Assembly: GCA_964370625.1 (NCBI GenBank) | Contig: CAYJKB010000049.1 | Location: 1 to 14,808, forward strand | Length of the DNA stretch: 14,808 nucleotides | Direction: 5' to 3' | DNA from: CAYJKB01 sp964370625 | GTDB taxonomy: Bacteria; Bacillota; Clostridia; Oscillospirales; Butyricicoccaceae | Shown: one piece after another, positions 1 to 7,227 of the stretch | Layout: each line of letters opens with the position of its first letter | How positions within the stretch are numbered: the stretch's first letter is position 1 | The notes under the pieces: generated by a model | Seen by the model: only the letters and a program-made list of their open reading frames with translations | Told to the model about the DNA's origin: nothing | Database searches by the model: none | Made by a program: the position numbers and the translations under genes

Positions 1-857
1 TCGTCAGCAGGCTCTTCTTCAGGAATAAATTCTTGTGAAGCACCAGTTTCTTCATCTTGCTCTTCAAGTTCTTCTTGAACTTGATTTTCGATATCTTGTT
101 GTTGAAGTTGTTCAGCTTCTTCTTTTTCTTCAACAACTTGTTGAAGTTGTTCAGGAACGATGTTTAAGTTTTGTTCAACAACTTCTTCAAGATTATCTTC
201 TTCAATAATTGCTTTGGCTTCAAAAGCAGTTAAATCTTGCGCCACATCAAGTGTATCAATTTGAGTTATAGTTTGTCCGTCAGATTCATCAGCTGTAACT
301 GTGATTTTTTCATTTGGAAGAACTGTGAAAACTTCTTTGATAGGTTCTTCTCCAACTTGCTTAATGTTATCTGTTGCGGTTACTTGAACTTTACCTGAAT
401 ATAAATTAAGGCTAGTGCTAATTTGGTCTGTTTGGATTGTGCCAGCAGTACCACGGATACCTGTAACCATAGTTGATGTTCTAACATTCATAGTTTCATC
501 AGCTTCAAGAGGTGCTTTGACATTGAAGAATAATTGACCAGAAGATAATAACAAATCAAGCTTTTTGTCATTTTTCTTGATGGTGCAAGTAGTAAGCCCA
601 TCAAGTTTAATTACCTTGCTGTCATCTAAAGTTATATAAGCATAGCTAGAAGCAGCAGTTGATATTGTGTATCCGTTGAGTAAACGCATATCATCTCTTG
701 CTGTTATAACCCTTCCAGTTTGGTTTTTAATCGTAACAGTGCCTTCTATTTGTTCCAGTCGGATAGTGGTTCCTGTTGCAGAAGTTTCTGCAGCAAGAGC
801 TACAAAGTTAAAAGACATAAGAGCGAAAACTAATAGAAGCGAAAGTAGTTTTTTCAT
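1..857 (-). CDS. Secreted FecR-domain protein, 3' end cut off
   Basis: The gene reads leftward from an ATG at 857-855 and is still open at the window edge, giving 285 codons. An AGGAGG-like site (cctcc at 864-868 on the plus strand) sits 6 nt upstream and fixes the start. Residues 1-23 form a signal peptide: a Lys pair, a Leu/Phe-rich core and an ALA-A cleavage site. Residues about 30-150 look like a FecR domain, with the hallmark VRTSTMVTGIRGT at 125-137. From about residue 210 the protein becomes rich in Glu and Gln (EQLQQ, EEKEEAEQ, EEQDEE), probably helical or disordered. FecR domains are best known in anti-sigma regulators of iron uptake, but many Bacillota and other bacteria carry stand-alone secreted FecR-domain proteins of unknown role. 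No sigma factor gene is visible nearby. The link to the divergent glycogen operon is unclear and may only be a shared intergenic region. The domain call is fairly sure; the function is unknown. Confidence 0.85.
   Translation of the reverse strand, partial: MKKLLSLLLVFALMSFNFVALAAETSATGTTIRLEQIEGTVTIKNQTGRVITARDDMRLLNGYTISTAASSYAYITLDDSKVIKLDGLTTCTIKKNDKKLDLLLSSGQLFFNVKAPLEADETMNVRTSTMVTGIRGTAGTIQTDQISTSLNLYSGKVQVTATDNIKQVGEEPIKEVFTVLPNEKITVTADESDGQTITQIDTLDVAQDLTAFEAKAIIEEDNLEEVVEQNLNIVPEQLQQVVEEKEEAEQLQQQDIENQVQEELEEQDEETGASQEFIPEEEPAD
99..154. repeat. Short direct repeat in the Gln/Glu-rich tail
   Basis: The 17-base word ttgttgaagttgttcag occurs at 99-115 and again at 138-154, 39 bases apart, which keeps the reading frame. 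On the coding (minus) strand each copy encodes an EQLQQ peptide, so the tail contains EQLQQ-VVEEKEEA-EQLQQ. It looks like a small in-frame duplication in low-complexity coding sequence, of the kind that expands and contracts by slippage. Confidence 0.6.
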
Positions 858-939
858 GATGTTCCTCCGTTTTTTTTATATTTTAAACTTATTTAAATTT
901 GTTTTATACACAGAATACTACAAATTTCTTTACTCAAAT

Positions 940-968
940 ATTATATAATGGATTGTAAGAAAAAACAA
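940..968 (-). promoter_or_regulatory. Sigma-A-type promoter candidate for the FecR-domain gene
   Basis: Read on the minus strand, TTGTTT (968-963) is followed after exactly 17 bases by a perfect TATAAT (945-940). Transcription would start near 933 and give a leader of about 75 nt. The -10 box is ideal and the -35 matches only in TTG. In such AT-rich DNA, chance matches are common. Confidence 0.45.
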
Positions 969-1142
969 TAAGTTTGAAAAAAATACTAATGATTTTTACT
1001 TCACAAATTCGTAAGCTAAAGAATTAGAATATTAATTCGTTACATTGTATAAATTTTCTTTTGGTAAGCTCTGTACTTTATGTACAAATAGTAAAAAATG
1101 GTTTATATACATTATTAATTAATACAAATAGCGTCAAGCCTA

Positions 1143-1171
1143 TTGCAAAAAAAGATAGAATATGCTAGAAT
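1143..1171 (+). promoter_or_regulatory. Sigma-A-type promoter candidate for the glycogen operon
   Basis: TTGCAA (1143-1148) is separated by 17 bases from TAGAAT (1166-1171), and the -10 box carries the extended TGn element (TGC at 1163-1165). This is the best-formed rightward promoter I find before glgB. Predicted transcription start is near 1178. A weaker alternative, TGTACA-17-TATATA (1081-1109), lies upstream. Confidence 0.5.
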
Positions 1172-1202
1172 GAACTCATTAACTATCTAGTATTTTCCAT
1201 AT

Positions 1203-1246
1203 ATGCAAAACTATGTAATTTTGTATACAACACAAGGATTTTGCAT
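1203..1246. repeat. Nested inverted repeat, operator-like
   Basis: ATGCAAAA (1203-1210) is perfectly inverted as TTTTGCAT (1239-1246). Near the middle sits the perfect 10-base palindrome TTGTATACAA (1221-1230). The two dyads are almost concentric, with centres at 1224.5 and 1225.5. The element falls about 25-70 bases after the predicted operon start site, so it could be a repressor roadblock site. As RNA the 8-bp outer stem would be weak and long-looped, so a DNA-binding role seems likelier. Confidence 0.4.
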
Positions 1247-1320
1247 AAAAATCTCAGTATTTGAGTACGATTTTATTTTCCGAATTTTTATTAACAAATA
1301 GAGCTTTAACTTGGCTGTAT

Positions 1321-1350
1321 CAATTTATCGAAAAATGGTAAATTGCTTTT
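1321..1350 (+). promoter_or_regulatory. Leader hairpin with T run, possible attenuator
   Basis: CAATTTATC (1321-1329) pairs with GGTAAATTG (1337-1345) to give a 9-bp stem with one G-U pair and a 7-nt loop. It is followed at once by cTTTT. The form is that of a weak intrinsic terminator, AT-rich and about 120 nt ahead of glgB. It may instead be a chance hairpin in AT-rich sequence. Confidence 0.35.
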
Positions 1351-1465
1351 ATAGATAGACATTTCCGAAAATCATATGGATTTAATATTTATACATGTGA
1401 TTTTAGGATGTTCTCAGCAAATTCGAAAGCAAAAGCAACTACGCAATATTTTTAGAGGTGAAAAA

Positions 1466-3403
1466 ATGAGAAAAACAGTAAAATTAGATGAACAAGCAAT
1501 AAATACATATTGGCAAGGGAATAGTTTTAATTCATATGATTTTTTAGGAGCGCATTTACATAAGCAAAACAAAGTAGATGGTGTAAAGTTTGCAGTTTGG
1601 GTGCCTGACGTAAAAAGCGTGCAAGTAGTGGGTGACTTTAACGACTGGAATGGCGAAAACACATATATGAATGAAATTATGCCAGGTATCTGGGAATTAT
1701 TTATACCAGAAGTTAAAAACTTAGATACATACAAATATTTAATTACAACTCATAATGGAGAACAATTATACAAGGCAGATCCATATGCTTTTTATTCAGA
1801 GCAAAGACCTAAATCTGCATCAAAAGTATATTCGCTAGATAACTACAAATGGAGCGACAGCACATGGTTTCGTAAACGTCGCATGACAAACCATTTTAAA
1901 AAACCACTTAATATATACGAAGTTCATTTAGGTTCTTGGAAACAACACAAAGAAGGTGGACCAGAACTTGAAACACCAAATGATTATTTTTTAAGCTATA
2001 ATGAGCTTACAGAAACACTAATCCCATATGTTAAAGAAATGGGTTATACACATGTTGAACTTATGCCTATTATGGAACATCCTTTTGATGGTTCATGGGG
2101 ATATCAGCTTACAGGATATTTTGCATTAACTTCACGTTATGGCACACCTGAAGATTTTATGAGATTTGTTGACACTTGTCACAATGAAGGTATCGGTGTA
2201 ATTTTAGACTGGGTTCCTGGGCATTTTTGTCCTGATGCTCATGGACTTTCTAATTTCAATGGAACAATGCTTTATGAGCGTTCGCATCATGCTGAATGGG
2301 GTACTTATAAATTTAATTTCGGAAGAAATGAAATTCGTAGCTTCTTATTTAGTTCAGCAACTTTTTGGCTTGACAAATACCACATCGATGGTATTCGAAT
2401 AGACGGCGTAACAAGTATGGTATATTTAAATTATGGGCTTACAAATCCAGCTGATTTTGAATATAATCACGAAGGCGGTGACAAAGATTTACATGCGATT
2501 TCATTCCTAGCACAACTTAATGAAAATTTAGCAACAATGTATCCTGGCACTTTCTCAGTAGCAGAAGAAAGCACAGCACTTCCACTCGTTACATATCCAC
2601 CGAATGAAGGTGGTTTAGGTTTCCATTATAAATGGGATATGGGTTGGATGAATGACACATTAGAATATATGTCATTTGACTTCCCGTTTAGACCATACCA
2701 CCACAACTTGCTTACATTCTCCACAATGTATGCATATAATGAAAACTTTGTTTGTGCATTATCTCATGATGAGGTAGTTCATGGTAAAAAATCGCTAATG
2801 GGTCGTATGCCTGGCGATTATTGGAGACAATTTGCGAATATGCGTCTGCTTCACTTATATCAAATGACACACACAGGGGCAAAACTTACTTTCATGGGAA
2901 ATGAAATTGCAACATATCTTGAATGGAGATATTATCAAGGGATTGAATGGTTTATGTTAGAGCATGAAAAACATAAACAATATCATGAAAGTGTAAAACA
3001 TTTAAACAATCTATATTTAGAGCTTTCTGCGCTGTGGACACAAAACTATTCACATGAAGGCTTTGAATGGATTGAAGCAGACAACAATCATCAAGGTATC
3101 TTGATTTACAAAAGACAAGGAGAAAAACCTGATGATACATTAATTGTTGTGCTGAATTTCCATCCAGAAACATACGATAACTATAGAATAGGCGTTCCAA
3201 AAAATTGTAAATATACAGAAGTTTACAATAGTGACGAAGAAAAATTTGGTGGAAGTGGAAAACTTAATACACAGCCAATTATTGCACAGGATATTCCTAT
3301 GCATGGAAGGGAATATTCTATTAATGTGACGATACCACCACTTGGTGGATTTATCCTAAAACCTGTTAAAGAAAGTGCACGACGTAAAAAGACGAATTCT
3401 TAA
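1466..3403 (+). CDS. glgB: 1,4-alpha-glucan branching enzyme (GH13_9 type)
   Basis: This cytosolic enzyme cuts an alpha-1,4 chain and rejoins it by an alpha-1,6 bond, making glycogen branches. An in-frame ATG exists at 1376, but the start at 1466 is chosen because an AGAGGTG site (1454-1460) lies just before it and the resulting 645-residue protein has the usual GlgB length. An N-terminal CBM48 module covers roughly residues 20-115 (FAVWVPDVKSVQVVGDFNDW). The GH13 barrel follows, with region I DWVPGHF (248-254), region II GIRIDGV with nucleophile Asp313, region III AEES with acid/base Glu367, and region IV SHDEVVHG with Asp435. The 54- and 68-residue spacing of these catalytic residues fits the family. 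An all-beta C-terminal domain ends the protein. Region II reads DGVTSM, where I would expect DAVASM in most bacterial enzymes. It is the first gene of the operon, 23 nt before glgP. Confidence 0.96.
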   Translation: MRKTVKLDEQAINTYWQGNSFNSYDFLGAHLHKQNKVDGVKFAVWVPDVKSVQVVGDFNDWNGENTYMNEIMPGIWELFIPEVKNLDTYKYLITTHNGEQLYKADPYAFYSEQRPKSASKVYSLDNYKWSDSTWFRKRRMTNHFKKPLNIYEVHLGSWKQHKEGGPELETPNDYFLSYNELTETLIPYVKEMGYTHVELMPIMEHPFDGSWGYQLTGYFALTSRYGTPEDFMRFVDTCHNEGIGVILDWVPGHFCPDAHGLSNFNGTMLYERSHHAEWGTYKFNFGRNEIRSFLFSSATFWLDKYHIDGIRIDGVTSMVYLNYGLTNPADFEYNHEGGDKDLHAISFLAQLNENLATMYPGTFSVAEESTALPLVTYPPNEGGLGFHYKWDMGWMNDTLEYMSFDFPFRPYHHNLLTFSTMYAYNENFVCALSHDEVVHGKKSLMGRMPGDYWRQFANMRLLHLYQMTHTGAKLTFMGNEIATYLEWRYYQGIEWFMLEHEKHKQYHESVKHLNNLYLELSALWTQNYSHEGFEWIEADNNHQGILIYKRQGEKPDDTLIVVLNFHPETYDNYRIGVPKNCKYTEVYNSDEEKFGGSGKLNTQPIIAQDIPMHGREYSINVTIPPLGGFILKPVKESARRKKTNS

Positions 3404-3426
3404 CACTATACTTAGGAGGAAAGTTA

Positions 3427-5859
3427 ATGTTTAACAACAAAGAGGCTTTTATTGAAGCTTATCGTAATCAATTTGCATTATCACTAGGTAAACCATTTGA
3501 AGATGCGGGAGTGTTTGATAGATATTCAGTTCTTGTAAGATTACTTTCAAACGAAATCACAAAGGTTAAAACAGAAAGCAATAAACGTTCTAATGATGAA
3601 AATGAAAAAGCAGTTTATTATTTCTCAATGGAATTCTTAATAGGTAGATTACTTAATAACTATTTGATAAACCTAGGGATTCAAGATATAGTTTGTCAAG
3701 GTTTAGCTGAAATGGGTCAAGACCCAGATAAACTTTTTGAATGTGAAAAAGACCCAGGGTTAGGAAATGGTGGTTTAGGTCGCCTTGCAGCTTGTTTCTT
3801 AGATTCTATGGCATCTTTAGGAATGAATGGGCATGGTAATGGTTTGCGTTATCACTTTGGATTATTCCAACAAAAAATCATAGATGGAAGACAAATTGAA
3901 ATTCCTGATACTTGGGCAGCTAATTCTTATCCTTGGGAAAGAAGAAAGCCAGAGAGTTCTGTCGTTGTAAAATTCGGTGGTACTGTAGAATGGCATCATA
4001 TTGGTGGAACTTGGGTTTATGAACACGTAACAGATGATGTTGTACGTGCTGTTCCTTATGATGTGCCTGTAGTGGGTTATGACAATGAAACTGTAAACAA
4101 TCTTCGTTTATGGCGTGCAGAGCCAGTTGATGAACATTTTGACCTTGAAGCATTTACACGTGGAGAATATAGCCACGCAATGCGCCATAGAAATAATTGT
4201 GATGCAATTACAACAATTTTATATCCGAATGATAGCACAGAAGCGGGAAGAACACTTCGTCTTAAACAAGAATATCTGCTTGTTGCAGCAGGATTGGGTT
4301 CTATCCTTCGTGATTATAAAAAACGTTATGGTGCTGAATGGAATAAATTACCTGAAAGAATATCTGTTCATATCAATGATACTCATCCAGCTATGTGTGT
4401 TCCAGAACTAATGCGTGTATTAATAGATGAAGAAGGTCTTAAATGGGAAAATGCTTGGGAAATTACAACCAAAACAATTTCCTACACAAACCATACGATA
4501 TTACCAGAAGCAATGGAAAAATGGTCTATCGACCTATTCCGTGGTATCCTTCCTCGTATCTATATGATAATTGAAGAAATTGATAGACGTTATCAAGAAA
4601 ACTTTGATCGCACATCTGATAAGTGGATTGAAAGATTAAAAGCTACATCAATATTATGGGATGGTCAAGTGCGAATGGCTAACCTTTCTGTAATTGGTAG
4701 TTATTCTGTAAATGGTGTAGCAGCACTGCATACAGATATTTTAAAAGATACAGTGCTTAAAGATTTTTATGCTTTAACACCTGATAAGTTTAATAATAAG
4801 ACAAATGGTGTAAGCCACAGAAGATTCTTAATTGAGGCAAACCCAAAACTTGCAAATCTGATAACTGAAGCAATAGGTGATAGCTGGATTTACAATCCTA
4901 TGAAACTTGAAGGTTTGCTTGATTTTACAAAAGATAAAGAGTTTTTAGACAAACTTATGGATGTTAAGCAAGAAAATAAAGTTAAGCTTGCAAATTATAT
5001 TGAAAAAACTCAAGGAATTAGAATTAACCCTAATTCAGTATTTGATATTCAAGTTAAAAGAATACATGCTTATAAGCGCCAACTTCTAAATATCTTTAAA
5101 GTTATGGCACTTTATAACGACCTTAAAGCAAATCCAACAAAGCAAATTGTTCCTCATACATTTATGTTTGCTGGAAAAGCTGCACAAAGCTATACATTTG
5201 CAAAAGATGTAATTAGGCTTATTAATGCAGTTGCAAAAGTTGTAAATAATGATATTAAAATTGGCAATAAAATTAAAGTTGTATTTGCTGAAAACTTCAA
5301 TGTATCTCTTGCACAAAAAATTTATCCAGCAACAGATATTAGTGAACAAATTTCGACTGCTGGTTTTGAAGCGTCAGGTACTGGTAACATGAAATTTATG
5401 TTTAATGGTGCAATAACGCTTGGAACATTAGATGGAGCGAATGTAGAAATTCGTGATATTGCAGGTGATGAAAATGTTTGTATTTTCGGATTGTCTGATG
5501 AAGAAGTAGTTGATTTAAGATTATCTTCAACATATTTTGCAGTTGGTGAATGCCAATCAAATCCAACACTTAAACAAATTACAAATCAATTAATCGATGG
5601 ATTTTTTGGGGCATCAAATGAATTCCGTGGAATATATGACACAATTTTCCATAGTAATGATGAATATTTCGTTCTTCGTGATTTTGATGAATATATGAAG
5701 GCTTGGTATTCACTTAGTAATCTATATAAAGACAAATATGCATGGGCAGAAAAATCTCTAATTAATATAGCAAAAGCGGGTTACTTTACAAGTGACAGAA
5801 CAATAGCGCAATATGCTGATGAAATTTGGAATGTAGGTTATGATACTCCGAAAAAATAA
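3427..5859 (+). CDS. glgP: Glycogen/maltodextrin phosphorylase (GT35)
   Basis: This PLP-dependent cytosolic enzyme releases glucose-1-phosphate from the non-reducing ends of glycogen or maltodextrin. The 810-residue length is normal for the family. An AGGAGGA site at 3414-3420 lies 6 nt before the ATG. The family signature EASGTGNMKFMFNG is present, with the Schiff-base lysine at Lys656. The glycine-rich DPGLGNGGLGRLAACFLDS lies at 109-127 and the conserved HINDTHP and RIHAYKRQ blocks are present. Eukaryote-type N-terminal phosphorylation and AMP sites are not evident, as expected for a bacterial enzyme. Synthesis and breakdown genes share this transcript, so flux is probably set by metabolites and enzyme control rather than by separate transcription. 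A 198-nt gap with a hairpin follows, so glgP may end a shorter transcript with glgB. Sequence alone does not separate glycogen preference from maltodextrin preference; the context favours glycogen. Confidence 0.96.
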   Translation: MFNNKEAFIEAYRNQFALSLGKPFEDAGVFDRYSVLVRLLSNEITKVKTESNKRSNDENEKAVYYFSMEFLIGRLLNNYLINLGIQDIVCQGLAEMGQDPDKLFECEKDPGLGNGGLGRLAACFLDSMASLGMNGHGNGLRYHFGLFQQKIIDGRQIEIPDTWAANSYPWERRKPESSVVVKFGGTVEWHHIGGTWVYEHVTDDVVRAVPYDVPVVGYDNETVNNLRLWRAEPVDEHFDLEAFTRGEYSHAMRHRNNCDAITTILYPNDSTEAGRTLRLKQEYLLVAAGLGSILRDYKKRYGAEWNKLPERISVHINDTHPAMCVPELMRVLIDEEGLKWENAWEITTKTISYTNHTILPEAMEKWSIDLFRGILPRIYMIIEEIDRRYQENFDRTSDKWIERLKATSILWDGQVRMANLSVIGSYSVNGVAALHTDILKDTVLKDFYALTPDKFNNKTNGVSHRRFLIEANPKLANLITEAIGDSWIYNPMKLEGLLDFTKDKEFLDKLMDVKQENKVKLANYIEKTQGIRINPNSVFDIQVKRIHAYKRQLLNIFKVMALYNDLKANPTKQIVPHTFMFAGKAAQSYTFAKDVIRLINAVAKVVNNDIKIGNKIKVVFAENFNVSLAQKIYPATDISEQISTAGFEASGTGNMKFMFNGAITLGTLDGANVEIRDIAGDENVCIFGLSDEEVVDLRLSSTYFAVGECQSNPTLKQITNQLIDGFFGASNEFRGIYDTIFHSNDEYFVLRDFDEYMKAWYSLSNLYKDKYAWAEKSLINIAKAGYFTSDRTIAQYADEIWNVGYDTPKK

Positions 5860-5901
5860 GGTGTAAGTAATTTAAAGGCTTGTTTCTAAGTTAAATTAAA
5901 A

Positions 5902-5936
5902 GATGCTATAGGTGAATTTTATTTACCTATAGTGTC
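5902..5936 (+). terminator. Hairpin after glgP, possible partial terminator
   Basis: GATGCTATAGGT (5902-5913) pairs with ACCTATAGTGTC (5925-5936), a 12-bp stem with two G-U pairs that can extend by three weak pairs into the 11-nt loop. What follows (ttgtctaa) is only mildly T-rich, so it is a poor intrinsic terminator. It could cause partial termination or protect the 3' end of a glgB-glgP message after processing. Confidence 0.45.
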
Positions 5937-5961
5937 TTGTCTAATAGATGTTAATAATACA

Positions 5962-6017
5962 GTTTCTCAGAAAAACAAAATACGCTGTTTTTGAAACCAA
6001 CTTTTATGACAGGGTTT
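5962..6017 (+). promoter_or_regulatory. Mutually exclusive hairpins before glgC
   Basis: GTTTC (5962-5966) and AAAAAC (5971-5976) can pair with GTTTTT (5987-5992) and GAAAC (5993-5997) to form one stem. The same AAAC, with the next C (5994-5998), can instead pair with GGTTT (6013-6017). The two folds exclude each other, which is the geometry of an attenuator or sensor, but the pairings are short and AT-rich. Confidence 0.22.
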
Positions 6018-6035
6018 AACTTAGTACAATATAAA
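6006..6035 (+). promoter_or_regulatory. Possible internal promoter for glgC and downstream genes
   Basis: ATGACA (6006-6011) is followed after 18 bases by TATAAA (6030-6035), each one mismatch from the sigma-A consensus. Transcription would begin near 6042, only about 16 nt before the glgC ATG, leaving a very short leader that still includes the GGGAGG site at 6045-6050. Together with the hairpin after glgP, this would let glgCDA, the fusion gene and pgi be expressed separately from glgBP. Confidence 0.4.
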
Positions 6036-6057
6036 TATGTGACTGGGAGGTCTCTCT

Positions 6058-7227
6058 ATGATGAGAAAAGAATGCGTCGCTATGCTTCTTGCAGGCGGGC
6101 AAGGAAGCAGACTTGGAGCGCTAACAAAAAAAATCGCAAAACCAGCTGTTGCTTTTGGTGGAAAATATCGTATAATTGACTTTAGTTTAAGCAACTGTAC
6201 GAATTCAGGTATTGATACCGTGGGGGTTCTAACGCAATATAAACATTTGCTTCTAAACTCTTACATTGGTACAGGTTCAGCTTGGGACTTAAATTCAATT
6301 GGTGGTGGTGTTCATATTCTTCCACCATATGCAACAGAAGATGGAGGAACTTGGTATAAAGGCACAGCAGATGCAATACACCAAAACCTTGACTTCATTT
6401 CAAACTATAATCCAGAATATGTTCTGATAATCTCAGGGGATCATCTTTATAAGATGGATTATAGCAAAATGATTGATGACCATAAGAAAAACAATGCAGA
6501 TCTTACAATTTCAGTTATTGAAGTGCCTTGGGATGAAGCATCTCGCTTTGGTATCTTAACTTGTGATGATGATCTAAAAATCAAAAAATTCTCAGAAAAG
6601 CCAAAAAATCCATATAGCAATTTAGCATCAATGGGTATTTACATCTTTTCTTGGGATGTTCTTCGCAAAGCATTAATTGAAGATGCTAAAGATGAAACAT
6701 CTGAAAATGATTTTGGTAAAAACATTATTCCTAATTTACTTGCAAAAAATAAACGTCTATTCGCTTATAATTTTGAAGGTTATTGGAAAGATGTTGGTAC
6801 GATTGATAGTTATTATGAAGCAAATATGGAACTGCTTGAAGAAAATCCACCTTGTGATATTTTTTCATCAGACATGCCTATTTTCTCAAACTCAAATATC
6901 TACCCACCTCACTATGTAGGCAACACTGCAAAGATTTCAAATAGCTTAATTTCAAATGGTGCTGCCATCTTCGGTCGTGTATCTCATTCTATTTTAAGCT
7001 CTAATGTTTATGTAGATGAAGATGCAGTGGTAGAAGATTCTATTTTATTACCTGGTGCAGTTGTTAAATCTGGTGCGACAGTTGTTCGTTCAATCGTGGG
7101 CGAGAATACTGTTATTGAAAATGGAGCTTTCCTAGGAGATCCTAGCAAAGATTCAAACATCGCACTTTTAGGAGACAATCAGCACTATAAAAAAGTAGAT
7201 ACAAGGGGGGCGGTTGCTCATGGCTAA
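6058..7227 (+). CDS. glgC: Glucose-1-phosphate adenylyltransferase, catalytic subunit
   Basis: GlgC makes ADP-glucose and pyrophosphate from ATP and glucose-1-phosphate, the committed and usually allosterically controlled step of glycogen synthesis. GGGAGG (6045-6050) lies 7 nt before the ATG at 6058; the adjacent ATG at 6061 is a possible alternative. The protein has 389 residues. The nucleotide-binding LLAGGQGSRL is at 10-19, followed by the KPAVAFGGKYRIIDF block at 28-42. The catalytic metal-binding Asp is Asp128 in SGDH. The sugar-phosphate motif EKP is at 180-182, and WKDVGT at 243-248 carries the second conserved Asp245. From about residue 290 a left-handed beta-helix of hexapeptide-like repeats follows. 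All expected catalytic residues are intact, in contrast to GlgD. The gene overlaps glgD by 8 nt, implying coupled translation and a mixed GlgC-GlgD enzyme. Confidence 0.96.
   Translation: MMRKECVAMLLAGGQGSRLGALTKKIAKPAVAFGGKYRIIDFSLSNCTNSGIDTVGVLTQYKHLLLNSYIGTGSAWDLNSIGGGVHILPPYATEDGGTWYKGTADAIHQNLDFISNYNPEYVLIISGDHLYKMDYSKMIDDHKKNNADLTISVIEVPWDEASRFGILTCDDDLKIKKFSEKPKNPYSNLASMGIYIFSWDVLRKALIEDAKDETSENDFGKNIIPNLLAKNKRLFAYNFEGYWKDVGTIDSYYEANMELLEENPPCDIFSSDMPIFSNSNIYPPHYVGNTAKISNSLISNGAAIFGRVSHSILSSNVYVDEDAVVEDSILLPGAVVKSGATVVRSIVGENTVIENGAFLGDPSKDSNIALLGDNQHYKKVDTRGAVAHG
7205..7210 (+). promoter_or_regulatory. G-run ribosome binding site for glgD
   Basis: Six consecutive G (AAGGGGGGCGG context) lie within the last codons of glgC and 9 nt before the ATG at 7220. 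This is the only Shine-Dalgarno-like element available for glgD and it decides the start over the in-frame TTG at 7214. A G6 run is unusual in such AT-rich DNA. Confidence 0.55.

Larger units (their letters stand above)
858..1465. other. Divergent intergenic control region without a gene
   Basis: This very AT-rich stretch of about 600 bases separates the leftward FecR-domain gene from rightward glgB. No convincing coding sequence is seen on either strand. It holds a leftward promoter candidate (940-968), a rightward one (1143-1171), a nested inverted repeat (1203-1246), a leader hairpin followed by a short T run (1321-1350) and the glgB ribosome binding site (about 1454-1460). A small interrupted palindrome, TGTAC-5 nt-GTACA, lies at 1072-1086. 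If the rightward promoter is correct, glgB has a leader of nearly 290 nt, which leaves room for RNA-level control. I recognise no known riboswitch class. Confidence 0.7.

Noticed and set aside
128..146. Palindrome cttcaacaa-c-ttgttgaag
   Set aside because: It arises from alternating Gln, Val and Glu codons in low-complexity coding sequence; no T run or regulatory placement supports a terminator or operator.
667..948. Plus-strand open frame of 93 codons opposite the FecR-domain gene
   Set aside because: It is antisense to a well-supported gene and runs into non-coding AT-rich DNA with a low-complexity Phe/Tyr/Leu tail; no ribosome binding site.
1376..1465. Upstream in-frame ATG extending GlgB by 30 residues
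   Set aside because: No ribosome binding site precedes it, the added residues do not resemble a GlgB N-terminus, and the ATG at 1466 has AGAGGTG at proper spacing.
5991..6179. Small open frame across the glgC start region
   Set aside because: It overlaps the promoter, the ribosome binding site and the conserved glgC N-terminus in another frame; the Arg/Lys-rich product looks like a shadow.
7214..7222. TTG start for glgD
   Set aside because: It is only 3 nt after the G run, too close for initiation; the ATG two codons on has normal spacing and matches the family N-terminus.
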